A DNA stretch of 61,656 nucleotides, taken from contig MU400741.1 of the NCBI GenBank assembly GCA_022578965.1, forward strand, positions 1 to 61,656, given 5' to 3'. The notes below the pieces were generated by a model, which was not told the origin of the DNA, ran no database searches, and saw nothing but the letters and a program-made list of their open reading frames with translations. Numbering within the stretch: the stretch's first letter is position 1; every line of letters starts with the position of its first letter. Below, in pieces: positions 46,922 to 59,900 of the stretch. The position numbers were made by a program, and so were the translations under genes. Origin of the DNA: Xylaria sp. FL1777 (Eukaryota > Ascomycota > Sordariomycetes > Xylariales > Xylariaceae).

Positions 46922-49900
46922 ATTTTAGTTTAAAACAATTTTCTTTAGTAGTTTATGCTTATTTAAATATTAGCATATAAAAGTATATATAAGTTGTTTA
47001 GCTATTATATTTTCTTTAAACAATAAAAAATAAGCATACTTAGTAAGTTTATTAATAATAACTTATATTTTATTATATTATACTTTTATAACTAAATTAA
47101 TTAATAAAAATAATACTATAATAAAATCTTAAGCAATAGTATATTATGCTTATTTAAGTATTTATATAAGTTATAGCAGTTTATAAAGCTTATATTAAGT
47201 TATTTTAGCTTTATTACAAATATTATATTTTTTTATAATAGCTTTAATTATATTTTATAGTTTTAAAAAATTATATTTTTTTTATAATTATTTAATTATT
47301 TTTGTTGCTTTTTAATATTTATATAATAAGTATTTATAAAACTTTTTAATAAACTTATTTTATAAAGATTTTAATAAATAAACTTTGCGTTTATATATTA
47401 GCTTGTTTTTTTTTAATTTTTTATATTTTTGTAGTTTTATTAACTTTTTTAAGTTATAAGCTTATTATAGCTATATATTTATAAAGTTTTTAAGTATAAC
47501 TTTAATTTTTAAGCTTTTATCTTTTTAAAAATACAATACTTAAATGTTTTTTTTTTAAAACTTTAAATTTTTTTTAACTTTATTAGCTAAGTATATTTGC
47601 TTAAATGTTTTCTTTTTTCTTAATATAACATATTTTAAAATTAAACTTAAAAAAAAAAACTATTTAATTTTTATATTGTTTAATAATTTTTTATATAATT
47701 ATAAATTTTGTTAAGTTTTAATAATTTAAATAAATTTTAATTAGCTTTATAGTTTTTATAAAAAACAGTTTTTACTTTTTAAGTGCTATAATAATTACAA
47801 GCAATTTTTTGTTATATATAAAGTATTATAATGCTATGTTTTATAATACTTTAAAATAATAAGCTATTAAATGCTATTTTTTATTGTTTTTTAATTATTT
47901 TAAAACTTTTATAATTACATTATTTAAAGCATTTATTTTTAGCTTTTTTTTTTTTTATAAATTAAGTAATTTAACTATAAAATTAAAAATAACTTTTAGT
48001 TTTAGTTTTTTAAAAGCTTTTTAAGCTTTTTTAAAAATTAAAAAAAAAATTTTTTCGTATTTTTTTTTTGTATACTTTATAAAGTAAAATGCCATTTTCT
48101 TAAAGTTTTAAATTAACATTTAAACATAGTTCAAAAATCTTAATGCTTATTATATATTTATAATAATAGCTAAATTAAATATTTTTTAATTTTATATTGT
48201 ATTAATTTTTAATTATTAAATTTATATTTATTTTAAAATAATTATAAATCCTAAAAAGTTAATCTTTTATGTATACTATATATATTTTTTTATATTAAGT
48301 TATAATTTTGCTTATTTAAATATTTTTAATACTTAAGTTATATATTTTTTATGTTTTTTTAGTGTTTTAAAGTAAATTAAAATATTATTTAAATAAATAA
48401 ACATAAACTTGTTTAAAAACTTCTATAAAATTATTATTATTATATATTAAAAGCTAGCTAGTACATTTTATAGTTTTTATAGCATAACTATATACTTATA
48501 TAGTTTATATACTATTTATATAGCAGTTTTTTATTTTTTTTTTTTAGCTATTTTAATAGCATAATATTTATTTAAAATATTAACTACTATAAACTATTTT
48601 GTTTAACTAATGTTTTTTTTTATAGTTATTAGCAAAATAAAAAAGTATTTATTTGCAATAATAATTATATTTAATAATTAATACTTAATTATTATTTGCT
48701 ATATTAGTTTTCTTTTTTTATTAATTAATTGTTTTTTATTTTTTATTTTAAGTATTAATACTATAAAATATTTAGCAAATAACTAAAACTTTTTTAAAAA
48801 TTCTTTTACTAAATTTTTTTAAATATATTTTTATAAAACGTTTGTTTTATTTAAGCTTATATAGTATACTTAATAAAGCTTTAGTTAATATTTCTTTTTA
48901 ATAAAAATGTAATAATTCTATAAGCTATATTTAAAAAGTTCTTTTTTTTTTTTTTTTTAAATAGTTTATAAAATTTATAATATACTTTTAATATTTTGTT
49001 TAAAATTTCTTTTGCAATTTTTCTGATTTTTTTGCTTTATTTTTTATTTTTTTAATTAATAGTTTTTATTTTTTATCGAATTAAAAAGTTATTAATCTTT
49101 AGCTATAATATTCCTAAAATAATATTATAATTAAATATATTAGCAATATTTAATATAATTTGCTTTTTATATCTTTATATAAATATATTACCAGGTTTAG
49201 TTTTTTTAAATATGCAACTATTATTATAGCTAAAAATGCTTTTATTAAATTTTTTAATTTTTTAGAATTTTTGCTTATATTTTTAAGAAATTTTATTTTA
49301 TTTTACTACTTTAAATAAAATTATATTAATTTATACTTTTAAATTAATTAAAATATTATATTTTTTTTTTTAATATATAAGTTTAACTTTAAATTAATTT
49401 TTTTAGTTATTATATTAAACTTTATATAAAGCCTTAGTTTTTTTAGCTATTTGCTGCTTTTTTAATAAATGCTTATTTTGTTTTTTAATTTTTCTTTATA
49501 AAATGTTTAAATACTTGTTTTATTTAGTATTTTAAATATTATTATATTTTGTTTTATTTTTGCTTTTAAACAAACTTTAAATTGTAGTTTTTAAGCTTTT
49601 TTGCTTTTAGTAACTATTTTTTAGTATAATTATGCTTTAATTAGCTAATAATATTTATAGCAATTATTTTTACATTTTTTTAAAATAATGTTATAAATGC
49701 AATTAAAATTTTTTTTAAATATTATAAATCTTTATAAATTTTTATAGTAAACTATAGTTATAACTAACTACTTTAATTTATAAAAGTTTTATATTTTTGT
49801 TTTTATAATTTGTTTAAAAAACTAATTATTTTTTAGTTTATTAAGTAAATATTAATAGCAATAATATATTATATAATAATTTTATAATACTTTATTATAT

Positions 49901-52091
49901 TTTAAATTTTTTAAGCATAAAATATTATTATTATTTTTTATTATAGTTTTATTATAATAATAACTTTTAGCAATTAGTTAAATTGCTAGCTTTAGTTTTT
50001 AAAACATATTAATTTTTGCATTAACTATTAATGCTTTTTTGTTTTGTTGCATTTAAAGCAGTTTAAGTTATAAAAATATTTTATTTATTTTTATTAGTTT
50101 TTTTTTTATAGTATTTTTTATAGCTTTTAATCTTATTTGTTTTTGTTTTAAAGTTTTATAAGTTTTGTTTTTTTAAGTTTATTTAGCAACTAAGTATTTT
50201 AATAATTTATAATTAGTTTAATAATTATACTATTTATAATTATAGTTTTGTTTCTTTAAATATAACTTTTTTTTAAGCTACATTTTAAGCTTTAATAATT
50301 TAAAGTTTTTATAGTTTTATAAGTTTGCTAACTATATTAATTTATTACTTTTTATTATTTGCTACTTTTAGTTAAACTATTTTTTTAAGTTATATACTAA
50401 ATAACTTTAATTGTTTATATAGTAAATATATCTTTTTGCAATTTGTTTTAATAACTATAAAGCTTTTAAATAATATTTATATGCTTATTTATTTTAACTT
50501 ATATAAATAAAGCATTTAGATTTGTTTAGTATAGCATTTTTGTTTTAACTTAAAATAGCAATTTTATACTTTTGCTTTAAAAATGTATTCTTTAAATTGC
50601 TTTATTATTTTTTGTTGTTTTAGATTTTTATAACTTGTATTTTTTTCTTAAGTTAAAAAATCTTTTTCTTTTTATAGCTTTTTTTTCCGTTTTTTTTTTT
50701 AAATTAGGATTATTTTTAAAAGTGTTTTTTTTTTTTATAGTTATAACATTTAACTTTAAACATATTTTAAGATTATTATTTTTAGACTTTATTAATTTGC
50801 TTAAATCTTTGTTTAATATTCTTTTAAGTATTTTTTTTTTTGTTTTTTTTAGTTTTTTTAGTTTTAAAGTACTAGTTAAATAATTGTTAATTAATTATAA
50901 TAACTATATTAATATATATATTAATCTTTGTTAGTTTATTTATTTTACATAGTTTATTTTAAACTTAAGTTTTAAGTTTACTATAAAATAAATAAAATAG
51001 TGCAAGCTTAAGTAATTTTAAAATTATTACTAATTGTTTAAATTTTATAGCGTAATTTACTACTGCTTTTGTTTGTTTTAAGCAATAAAATGCTTTTTTT
51101 ATGTATTTTACCTTTTAGGTATTTTTAAATAATGCTTTTATTTAATTTTTAAACTTAACGTAGTTTTTAAAAATCTTTTTTATTTTTAGCTTAAAGTTAG
51201 TTAACTTGCTAGCTTTTAAAAAATCTTTTAAAATAAATTAAAACTATTTTAGTACTTTTTTTAATAAAAATTATAAAGTAGTTATTACTTTTTAGTTTTT
51301 TTTTATAATAGTAATAAAATGCTATTTTAAATAAAGTTTAGCATAAATTAAAAAAGCTTTTATATTTATAAATTTATTATAAAGCTTTAAAGTAGTAAAT
51401 TTAAAACTTTTAATGTTTAGCATTTTTAATATTATAAATAATCTTAATAATAAAAGCAATAATAATAATAAAAAGTTAAGTTTTTTATTTTAAGTTATTA
51501 TTTTAAGTATAGCAATAATAAAAGTAAGCGTTAAATTTACTAATAATAGTATTAATATTAGTTATAATATAATTACTTGTTTAAAGCTTTAGCTTATTAT
51601 TATAGTAGTAAGTATTATTGCTGCTTTAATTACTATAGCTAATATTTATGCTAATTTAAAAGTTATAACGTTTAGTATTTAAGCTGTTCTTTAAGTTAAA
51701 ATAACTAGTTTATTTTATAATGCTAGCATTAGTATTAGTTTTTTTTTATTACTACTGCTTAATTTTTCTTTTTGTACTATTGCTTTTTTTTTAATAAAAA
51801 TAACTAATAAAAGTACTAAGGTTTATTATTTTAATATATTGCTAGTTTTAAAAGTCTTTAAGATTTTTAAACTTAATTTTTAACTTTTTATTTTTAGTTA
51901 TATAACTTAAATTTAGTTTTATTAATTATTAAGTAAAGTTTACTTATATAATACTATTTAATATTTTTATCTTTTAAATATTTTTTTAGTATACTTTTAA
52001 AAGTTTATTTTGTAAATTGTTTATTACTTAACTTTTTATATTAGTATTTATTTTTATGTGTTAAGTTTTATTAATTAAGGAGCTATTAAAA
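46922..52091 (-). pseudogene. Gyp1-f gag-pol relic, main part
   Basis: This is the reverse complement of Gyp1-d 10861-16040. On the minus strand, from right to left: the decayed primer-binding site TTTTAATAGCTCC next to the LTR, gag with the zinc knuckle at about 50707-50748 (last Cys altered by a transversion), RT with Y-L-N-N at 48384-48395, RNase H at about 47600-47860 and the integrase core from 47250 to 46922. An 82-codon open frame on the plus strand at 50635-50883 is antisense to gag and is not a gene. Confidence 0.85.
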
Positions 52092-52608
52092 TATAATAAA
52101 CCTGTTATATATTAATATAACAGGTTTGCTTTTAGGGTTTTAATTTGCAAGTAATAATAGGATTTTTAACAGTAGTCCGTTAAAGAGGTTTTTAAAGTAC
52201 TTTTATTATTATGCATTAATAAAAGTCTTAAAGAATTAAAAGTAATAAATATATTAGTGCTTAGCAGTTATAAAAAATTAATAGCTTAAAAGCTCAAAAC
52301 TAAGTAAGTAATTAAATATAAAAAGTACATAATTATATAAACAAAGAAAACAATAGTAGTAATCTATAAACCTTGCTTTTTCTAATAAATTTAACGCTAT
52401 ATTGTTTTAAGTTTAAAGCTTAATAAACTTAACGCTTAAGTTTATTAAGTTTAAAGCTTAATAAACTTAACGCTTAAGTTTATTAAGTTTATACATTAAA
52501 CCTTTATAGTAGTTTAAATACATATTTTTTCAATAAATAGAACTTTTTCCGCGCATGTTTTCTTTACACCTGGCCTCTTAACCGGCCTAGTTAGCCCATT
52601 TCGTAACA
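52092..52608 (-). repeat. Gyp1-f 5' LTR, U3 type A, best preserved
   Basis: 517 bp from TATAATAAACC to TTTCGTAACA. Its last 70 bases hold CCGCGC, CACCTGGCCTC, CCGGCC and GCCC, the most G+C-rich patch in the window. This gives the best view of the unmutated LTR end (TGTTACGAAATGGGC on the minus strand). The two perfect palindromes (arms CTTAATAAACTTAA, loop CGC) lie at about 52420-52490. Confidence 0.9.
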
Positions 52609-54635
52609 CGTACTAGCTAGCTTTTAATATATAATAATAATAATTTTATAGAAGTTTTTAAACAAGTTTATGTTTATTTATTTAAATAATATTTTAATTT
52701 ATTTTAAAACATTAAAAAAATATAAAAAATATATAACTTAAATATTAAAAACATTTAAACAAGCAAAATTATAACTTAATATAAAAAAGTATATATAGTA
52801 TATATAAAAAATCAATTTTTTAAGATTTATAATTACTTTAAAACAAATATAGATTTAATAGTTAAAAATTAACATAATATAAAACTAAAAAATATTTAAT
52901 TTAGTTATTATTATAAATATATAATAAGCATTAAAATTTTTGAACTATGTTTAAATGTTAATTTAAAACTTTAAAAAGATAGCATTTTACTTTATAAAAT
53001 ATACAAAAAAAAAATCCAAAAAAAAATTCTTTTTAATTTTAAAGAAAGCTTAAAAAGCTTTTAAAAAACTAAAACTAAAAGTTATTTTTAACTTTATAAT
53101 TAAACTACTTAATTTATAGAAACTACTTAATTTACAGAAAAAAAAAAGCTAAAAATAAATGCTTTAAATAGTATAATTACAAAAGTTTTAAAACAACTAA
53201 AAAACAACAAAAAATAATATTTAATAGCTTATTACTTTAAAGCACTATAAAACATAACATTATAATACTTTATATATAATAAAGAACTACTTATAATTAT
53301 TATAGCATTTAAAAAATAAAAACCATTTTTTATAAAAACTATAAAGCTAATTAAGATTTATTTAAATTATTAAAGCTTAACAAAATTTATAATTATATAA
53401 AAGATTATTAAACAATATAAAAATTAAATAGTTTTTTTTTTTAAATTTAACTTTAAAATATATTACATTAAAAAAAAAGAAAATATTTAAGCAAACATAT
53501 TTAGCTAATAAAGTTAAAAAAGATTTAAAGTTTTAAAAAAAAACATTTAAGTATTGTATTTTTAAAAAAATAAAAGCTTAAAAATTAAAGTAATACTTAA
53601 AAACTTTACAAATATATAGCTATAATAAACTTATAACTTAAAAAAGTTAGCATAGCTATAAAAGCACAAAAAATTAAAAAATAATAAGCTAATATATAAA
53701 TATAAAGTTTATTTATTAGAATTTTTATAAAACAAGTTTATTAAAAAATTTTATAAATATTTATTATATAAACATTAAAAAGCAACAAAAACAGTTAAAT
53801 AACTATAAAAAAATATAATTTTTTAAAATTATAAAACATAGTTAAAGCTATTATAAAAAAGTACAATATTTATAATAAAGCTAAAGCAGCTTAATATAAG
53901 CTTTATAAACTGCTATAACTTATATAAATATTTAAATAAGCATAGCATATTATTGCTTAAAATTTTATTATAGCACTATTTTTATTAATTAATTTAGTTA
54001 TAAAAGTATAATATAATAAAATATAAGTTATTATTAATAGATTTATTAACTATGCTTACTTTTTATTGTTTAAAAAAAATATAATAGCTAAATAATTTAT
54101 ATATGCTTTTATATGCTAATATTTAAATAAGCATAAGCTACTAAAAAAGATTGTTTTAAACTAAAATAAATTGTTTATTTTTAAATTTAAAACTAGTTTT
54201 TTTAAACTTATTAATATTAAACTAAAGTTTTTAATTGCTTACTACTTATAAACAAATAAACAAACAAAAAAACTAAACTAAATACTAAAACAATATTTAT
54301 AAAGTTATATTAACTATTAGCAAAACAATTAAATAAAACTATTATTAATAGCATAAATTTTATATAATATATTAATAAATAAAAATATAAACATATTTTT
54401 ATATAAAGCTATTTATAAATAGCAAACAACTACTAAAAAACAAAAAAAAACATTAATAAAAGCATTTATTATTTTAACTATAGTACTTTAAGCACAAATT
54501 ATTGTAATAGAAATTAAAACATTATAAGTTAAACTACAATTATGTTTTTATTTTTTATAATAATAAATGTTAATATATTATAATAAAAAACGAACTAAAA
54601 AACTAGCTTTTAAAAAAAGAAATAAGGTTTATTTA
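52609..54635 (+). pseudogene. Gyp1-e pol, 3' part (RT to integrase), truncated
   Basis: It matches Gyp1-d from about 14484 to 16503. RT Y-L-N-N is at about 52677-52690, RNase H at about 53210-53440, the integrase core from about 53870 and the decayed HPQTDGQ region near 54260. It starts exactly at the outer end of the Gyp1-f LTR and stops at the outer end of the Gyp1-g LTR, so the chromodomain, antisense ORF and 3' LTR are absent. One small local duplication of CTACTTAATTTA occurs near 53104-53130. Confidence 0.82.
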
Positions 54636-55152
54636 TATAATAAACCTATTATACATTAATATAACAGGTTTGCTTTTAAGGTCTTAATTTGCAGGTAATA
54701 ATAAGATCTTTAATAGTAGTTCGTTAAAAAGGTTTTTAAGGTATTTTTATTATTATGCGTTAATAAAAGTTTTAAAAAATTAAAAGTAATAAATATATTA
54801 ATGCTTAGTAGTTATAAAAAATTAATAGCTAAAAAGCTAAAAACTAAATAAATAACTAAATATAAAAAATATATAATTATATAAATAAAAAAAACAGTAG
54901 TAATAATTTATAAATGTTGCTTTTTTTAATAAACTTAATGCTATATTATTTTAAGTTTAAAGCTTAATAAACTTAATGCTTAAGTTTATTAAGTTTAAAG
55001 CTTAATAAACTTAACGCTTAAGTTTATTAAGTTTATGCATTAAACCTTTATAATAATTTAAATATATATTTTTTTAACAAATAAAACTTTTTTTACGCAT
55101 GTTTTTTTTATACTTAGTTTTTTAATTAGCTTAATTAGCTTATTTTATAATA
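54636..55152 (-). repeat. Gyp1-g 3' LTR, U3 type A
   Basis: 517 bp from TATAATAAACC to TTTTATAATA. The tandem palindromes are at about 54955-55035. It directly abuts the truncated integrase of Gyp1-e, the third example in this window of a minus-strand Gyp1 3' LTR end fused to plus-strand Gyp1 coding sequence. Confidence 0.87.
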
Positions 55153-55242
55153 TTATTTTTTTTTTTTTGTAATTGTTGTTTTAATAATTTTGTATTTCTT
55201 TTTTTATAAGTTTTTTTCTTTTATTTTTTATTTTTTGTTTTT

Positions 55243-55850
55243 TGGGCTTATTATATTTAGTAAAGTTTCTAAAAAACCTTGCTTGTTGCGTTTTAAACAA
55301 AAGGCTTAATAAAATCTTGCTTTGTTTTTTTTTATTAAACTAAAATTAATTAAAATAGCTTTATGCTTTTGCTATAATTATTATAGTATAAAATATTTAA
55401 TGTTAAAATTTAACTTTAATTAATATATTAAATGTATTATAGCTAAACAAGCAAATTGCAACGTTAAAAGTTTATTTTTAAAGCAAATATAGCAGTTTAT
55501 TTTTTAGCACAAAAAGCTAAAAAATAAATTAAACTTGCTAATAAAAAAGCATAAAAAAATAAGTGCAAAAATCTGCTATTTTAAGCAATAAAAGAAATTA
55601 TAGCAAAAAAAAATAACTGTTGCTATAGTTTATAGTTTAAATAATTTAAAAAAGCTTAAGCAAATTAAAACAAAAAAGCGTTATATAGCTAAAAAACAAA
55701 AATAGCACGTTAAAACAACATAATTATTACTAGTTATTTTTTTAAAGTTTAATTAAAACATACTAAATGCTTTATTTAAAGTTAATTTTTTTTTTTTAGT
55801 TTTAGCTAATTAAAGTATTAATAATAAAACTAATTTATAATTATTTTAGC
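55243..55850 (+). pseudogene. Antisense Cys-rich coiled-coil ORF of Gyp1 (copy g)
   Basis: It corresponds to 9165-9760 and 35495-36090. The start position reads GGG instead of ATG at about 55245. The Leu/Lys/Glu-rich segment (about 55510-55720) is recognisable. It is the fourth copy of this frame in the window. Confidence 0.5.
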
Positions 55851-55854
55851 AGTT

Positions 55855-56949
55855 TTTAAATGTTTTTTAAGTTTTTAAATATTATTAGCATATAAATATT
55901 TTTTTTATTTAATAAAATACTTAATATTATTGTTATTTTAATAAAAATTTAGTATATTTTTAACTTTATAAATGTTTTAATTTATTTTTATTTTTAATTA
56001 TGTTTTAATAAATGTTTTAATAAATGCTAGTTTTAGTAAAAAAATATAAAAAACAAAGTAAATTTGCATGTTTTTTAGTAATAATAATTTATAGTTAATA
56101 AATAAAATAACTTTTTTAATTTTAAAAGAACTAAGTTTTTTAAATTTTAATTTGTTGTTTAGTTATTTTGTTTTAATTTAAAAAATATTAATATTTACGT
56201 TTTATTTTTGTTATAGCAAATAAACCTTGTTTTTTTTTTAAAGGCTAGTTCTTTAGTTTGTTTTTTATTATAGTATACTAACATTTATTATTATAAAAAT
56301 TAAAAATGTAGTTGCAGTTTAATTTATAGTGTTTTAATTTTTATTGCAATAGTTTTTGCTTAAGGTGCTATAGTTAAAATAGCAAATGCTTTTATTAATG
56401 TTTTTTTTTGTTTTTTAATAATTGCTTGTTATTTATAAACAGCTTTATATAAAAATATGTTTATATTTTTGTTTATTAATATATTATATAAAATTTATGC
56501 TATTAATAATAGTTTTATTTAATTATTTTATTAGTAATTAATATAACTTTATAAATATTGTTTTAATATTTAGTTTAATTTTTTTGTTTGTTTATTTGTT
56601 TATAAATAATAAGCAGTTAAAAACTTTAGTTTAATATTAATAAGTTTAAAAAAACTAGTTTTAAATTTAAAAGTAAATAATTTATTTTAGTTTAAAACAA
56701 TTTTTTTTAGTAGTTTATGCTTATTTAAATATTAGCATATAAAAGCATATATAAGTTATTTAGCTATTATATTTTCTTTAAACAGTAAAAAATAAGCATA
56801 CTTAGTAAATTTATTAATAATAACTTATATTTTATTATATTATACTTTTATAATTAAATCAGTTAATAAAAATAATGCTATAATAAAATCTTAAGCAATA
56901 ATATGCTATGTTTATTTAAGTATTTATATAAGTTATAATAGTTTATAAA
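55855..56949 (-). pseudogene. Gyp1-g pol 3' part, truncated by LINE
   Basis: On the minus strand it holds the chromodomain (about 55850-56000), integrase C-terminus and integrase core up to 56949, equivalent to 15760-16890 of Gyp1-d. It includes the uninterrupted version of the Gyp3 target site (about 56690-56710), which confirms where Gyp3 entered Gyp1-f. It is cut at 56949 by the 5' end of the second LINE copy. Confidence 0.82.
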
Positions 56950-59900
56950 AGCTTTTTTAAATTCTTTACACTTAACTATAACTTTATAAGTGTAAGCTTA
57001 ATCATTAAATAATTAAAACTGCTAGAATTAGCGTAGTAATTTTTATTTACTAAGTAAGTTATATTTTATTTGCAAAGTATAAATATAATAAAAAACAGAA
57101 AAATAGTGTTAAACAACTTATTTATTAAAAATGCAACTAATGCGCTACTAAAACTTACTAGCAATGCAACTATAAAACAGTAGTATTTTAACAGAAAACA
57201 TAAAGCTAACAAACTTTTTAATATATAAAAAATAGTTAATAGAATTATAAAACTAGTACTATAACTATTAATAAAAGAAAAAATAACAAAAGGAATCTTT
57301 TTTTAAAAAAACGCAAAAAAAGCACAAATAGCATACATGTTAAAAAAGGCCTAAAAAAGCTAATAAAGCATAAAGCCTAACAATAAAAATAACCTTAATA
57401 TATTTATAACTTGCTATAACTTAAATGCTACTATAAAAGCTAACTAAAAAAGCGTTAAAAATACTGTTTAAAAGCTTTTTTAATAAACTTCGTTAAATAT
57501 AAATACGCTAAAATTTTAAGCATAAATTGCAGCTTTATAGTTAGCTTATAATAATAAAGCAGGACTATTTAAGCAAAACAAAAAAGTGCTAATCAAAATT
57601 AAAAAATAAGCTAATAACTTTAAAAATAAAATATTAGCTAATATTATTAAAGCAATAAATATAGCATTTATAAGCAGCAATATAATTGCTGCTAAAAAGC
57701 TATATAGTAAAAACACAGTAATTACTTTTAAAAAAGCAATGCTTTAAAAAGCTAAAAAAAGGAAGTAAATTATAAAGGCTTTTAAAAAAAAGTTAAAAGT
57801 ACAACAAAAAAAAGCAGCGCTAATAATAAAAAGTATTTTAGCAAAACAAGTTAAAATAATACATTTAAACAAAAACTTACTGCAGCTATTACGTAGTAAA
57901 CACTTTAAAGTTATAAAGTGCAAAAAAATGCTATTTAAAAACATAAAAGCTAAATTTGCGTTAATATTATTATATATAAGCAGCATTATAATAGCTAAAA
58001 CAATATATAAAAACGGCTTTTTATAAAAAGCTTAGCTGTTTAACTATAAACTTTTTGCTATAAAGCTTAAAGTTATGCAGTGCTTTAATTGCTATAAATA
58101 TAGTTATATAGCTAAATATAGCTGCAAAAACTTAAAGTATAGCTATTGCTTAGCTTTAAAGCACTAAAAAAATAAAAAAAGCTACTTAGTAAAAATGTAA
58201 AAAGCAAAGCAAAAATATATAAATTATAAAAAAGCATACGTAGCATAAAATAAAGCTTACTAAAAAAAGGTTAAATAAAAAAACAAAGCAAAAGTAGCAT
58301 ATATATTATAACTTAAAAGCTTTTAAAGTGCTAAAAAAGCAGTAGTAATAAACAAAAAAATAAATAAAAGTAATTTAAAAATACTAATAGCGTTAGCATT
58401 TATAAAGCTAAATAAAAAAAAATTACTAGTAAAAAAACAGCAAACTAGCAATATAAGCAAAAACTTATTTCTATTAACTTAATAATATATAACATTGCTT
58501 TTTAAAACATTGCAAAATTTAAGAATAACGTAACGCACATATTATAAAACAACAGCTTTAATTATATAGTAATTTAAAAGCTAATAATTAATAAATATAG
58601 CAATATATATTGCTTTAGTAATAATAGCTACTAGGTTATTTAGTTAAAAAGTAAAGCTATGCTATATATAAACAAAAAAATTGCAATAAAAACGCTAGCA
58701 AAAAATGCTAGTAAAAACTAAGCAAAAGTTATAATAAGCAGCAGTAATTTAGCAGTATTTTTGTAGTTAATATATTTATTAAATTAAAAAAAAACAGTTT
58801 AGCGCAGTTTGATTTAAAAAATACGTAAAGCAAACAAACTAAAAAAACACTATATATTTATAAGCAACTTTAATTTTTATTACTTATTATAAAACTTAAA
58901 AAGCAAAAAAAGCTAAAAAGTAAATGAACTATTTAAGTTTACTGCATAATAAAATCTTATGCTAGCTATTTTTTAAAAAAAAATAACTAAAACAAAACAT
59001 AAACAAAAAAGCTTAATAATAAACTTAATATAAATGTTTAATAATTTAGCTACTACTTATTAAAAAAACTTAAAGTAGCTAAGTTTTAACTATAAAGCAC
59101 TAAAAGTTATAATTAACTTAAAAGCAGCTTTGCAAAAATACCTAAAAAAAGCAAAAAAATAAAACTAGCTTAAATTAAACAAAAATAAAGCAGCTATAAA
59201 AGCAAAAGCTATTATTACAAAAATATATATGCTACGTATACTTAGCAAGCTAAATAATACTTTTAACCTTTTGATTTAGTAACCAGTAAAAATAGCAAAT
59301 AAAATAACGCTTAAAAAAATTATAAAAAAAAAACACTAAGTATTACTTTAGTAGTTTTTAAAAGTAATTAAAACAAAAAAAAAAGCAAAACAAGCATACT
59401 GCAAGTTTTAAAGCAAAAAAACTAAAGTAACGTAATAAGCCCTTAAAAAAAAAAAAAAGCTTTTAGCAACAAAATAAAAAAAACATAAAAACATAGCTAA
59501 AAATAAGCACTTATAAAAGTATTTAAGAATTTTAAGTTATTATAAAGCTTAGCTAAATAAGCAAAGTTTGCTTATAAGCTAGCTTTAAAAATTACTATAA
59601 TTTTACTACTAAAACAAACAAAAAATAAACCGCTTTTTGCTAACACTTTTAAAAAAAAAACAGCTTTGCTAGCAAAACGCTTTTTTTTTATACTACTAGT
59701 AAACCTATTTAATATACTTAAAAAAAACTTAACTTATAATAGCTATTAAAAGTTTATAATTAATGTTAATATAAAAAAAAAAAACATAATATTGTTAATA
59801 TAAAAGTTAGCGCTATAAAAAGCGCTAAAAAACAACTTGCTACTTAATAGCTTTTTTAAAGCTTATAAACCTGCTTTAGCAAAAAAAATAGCAATATTAT

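Larger units (their letters stand above)
34888..52608 (-). mobile_element. Gyp1-f, full-length Gyp1 on the minus strand, split by Gyp3
   Basis: Without the Gyp3 insert (36944-46921) the two parts total 7743 bp, the same as Gyp1-d corrected for LTR type, so nothing is missing. Both LTRs are type A. The 3' LTR (34888-35403) is heavily mutated while the 5' LTR (52092-52608) is the best preserved Gyp1 LTR in the window. The flanks TACTT (left) and CGTAC (right) do not form a target duplication. Confidence 0.87.

Noticed and set aside
50635..50883. 82-codon plus-strand frame as a gene.
   Set aside because: It is antisense to the Gyp1-f gag zinc-knuckle region; its Phe-rich product reflects reversed Lys codons.
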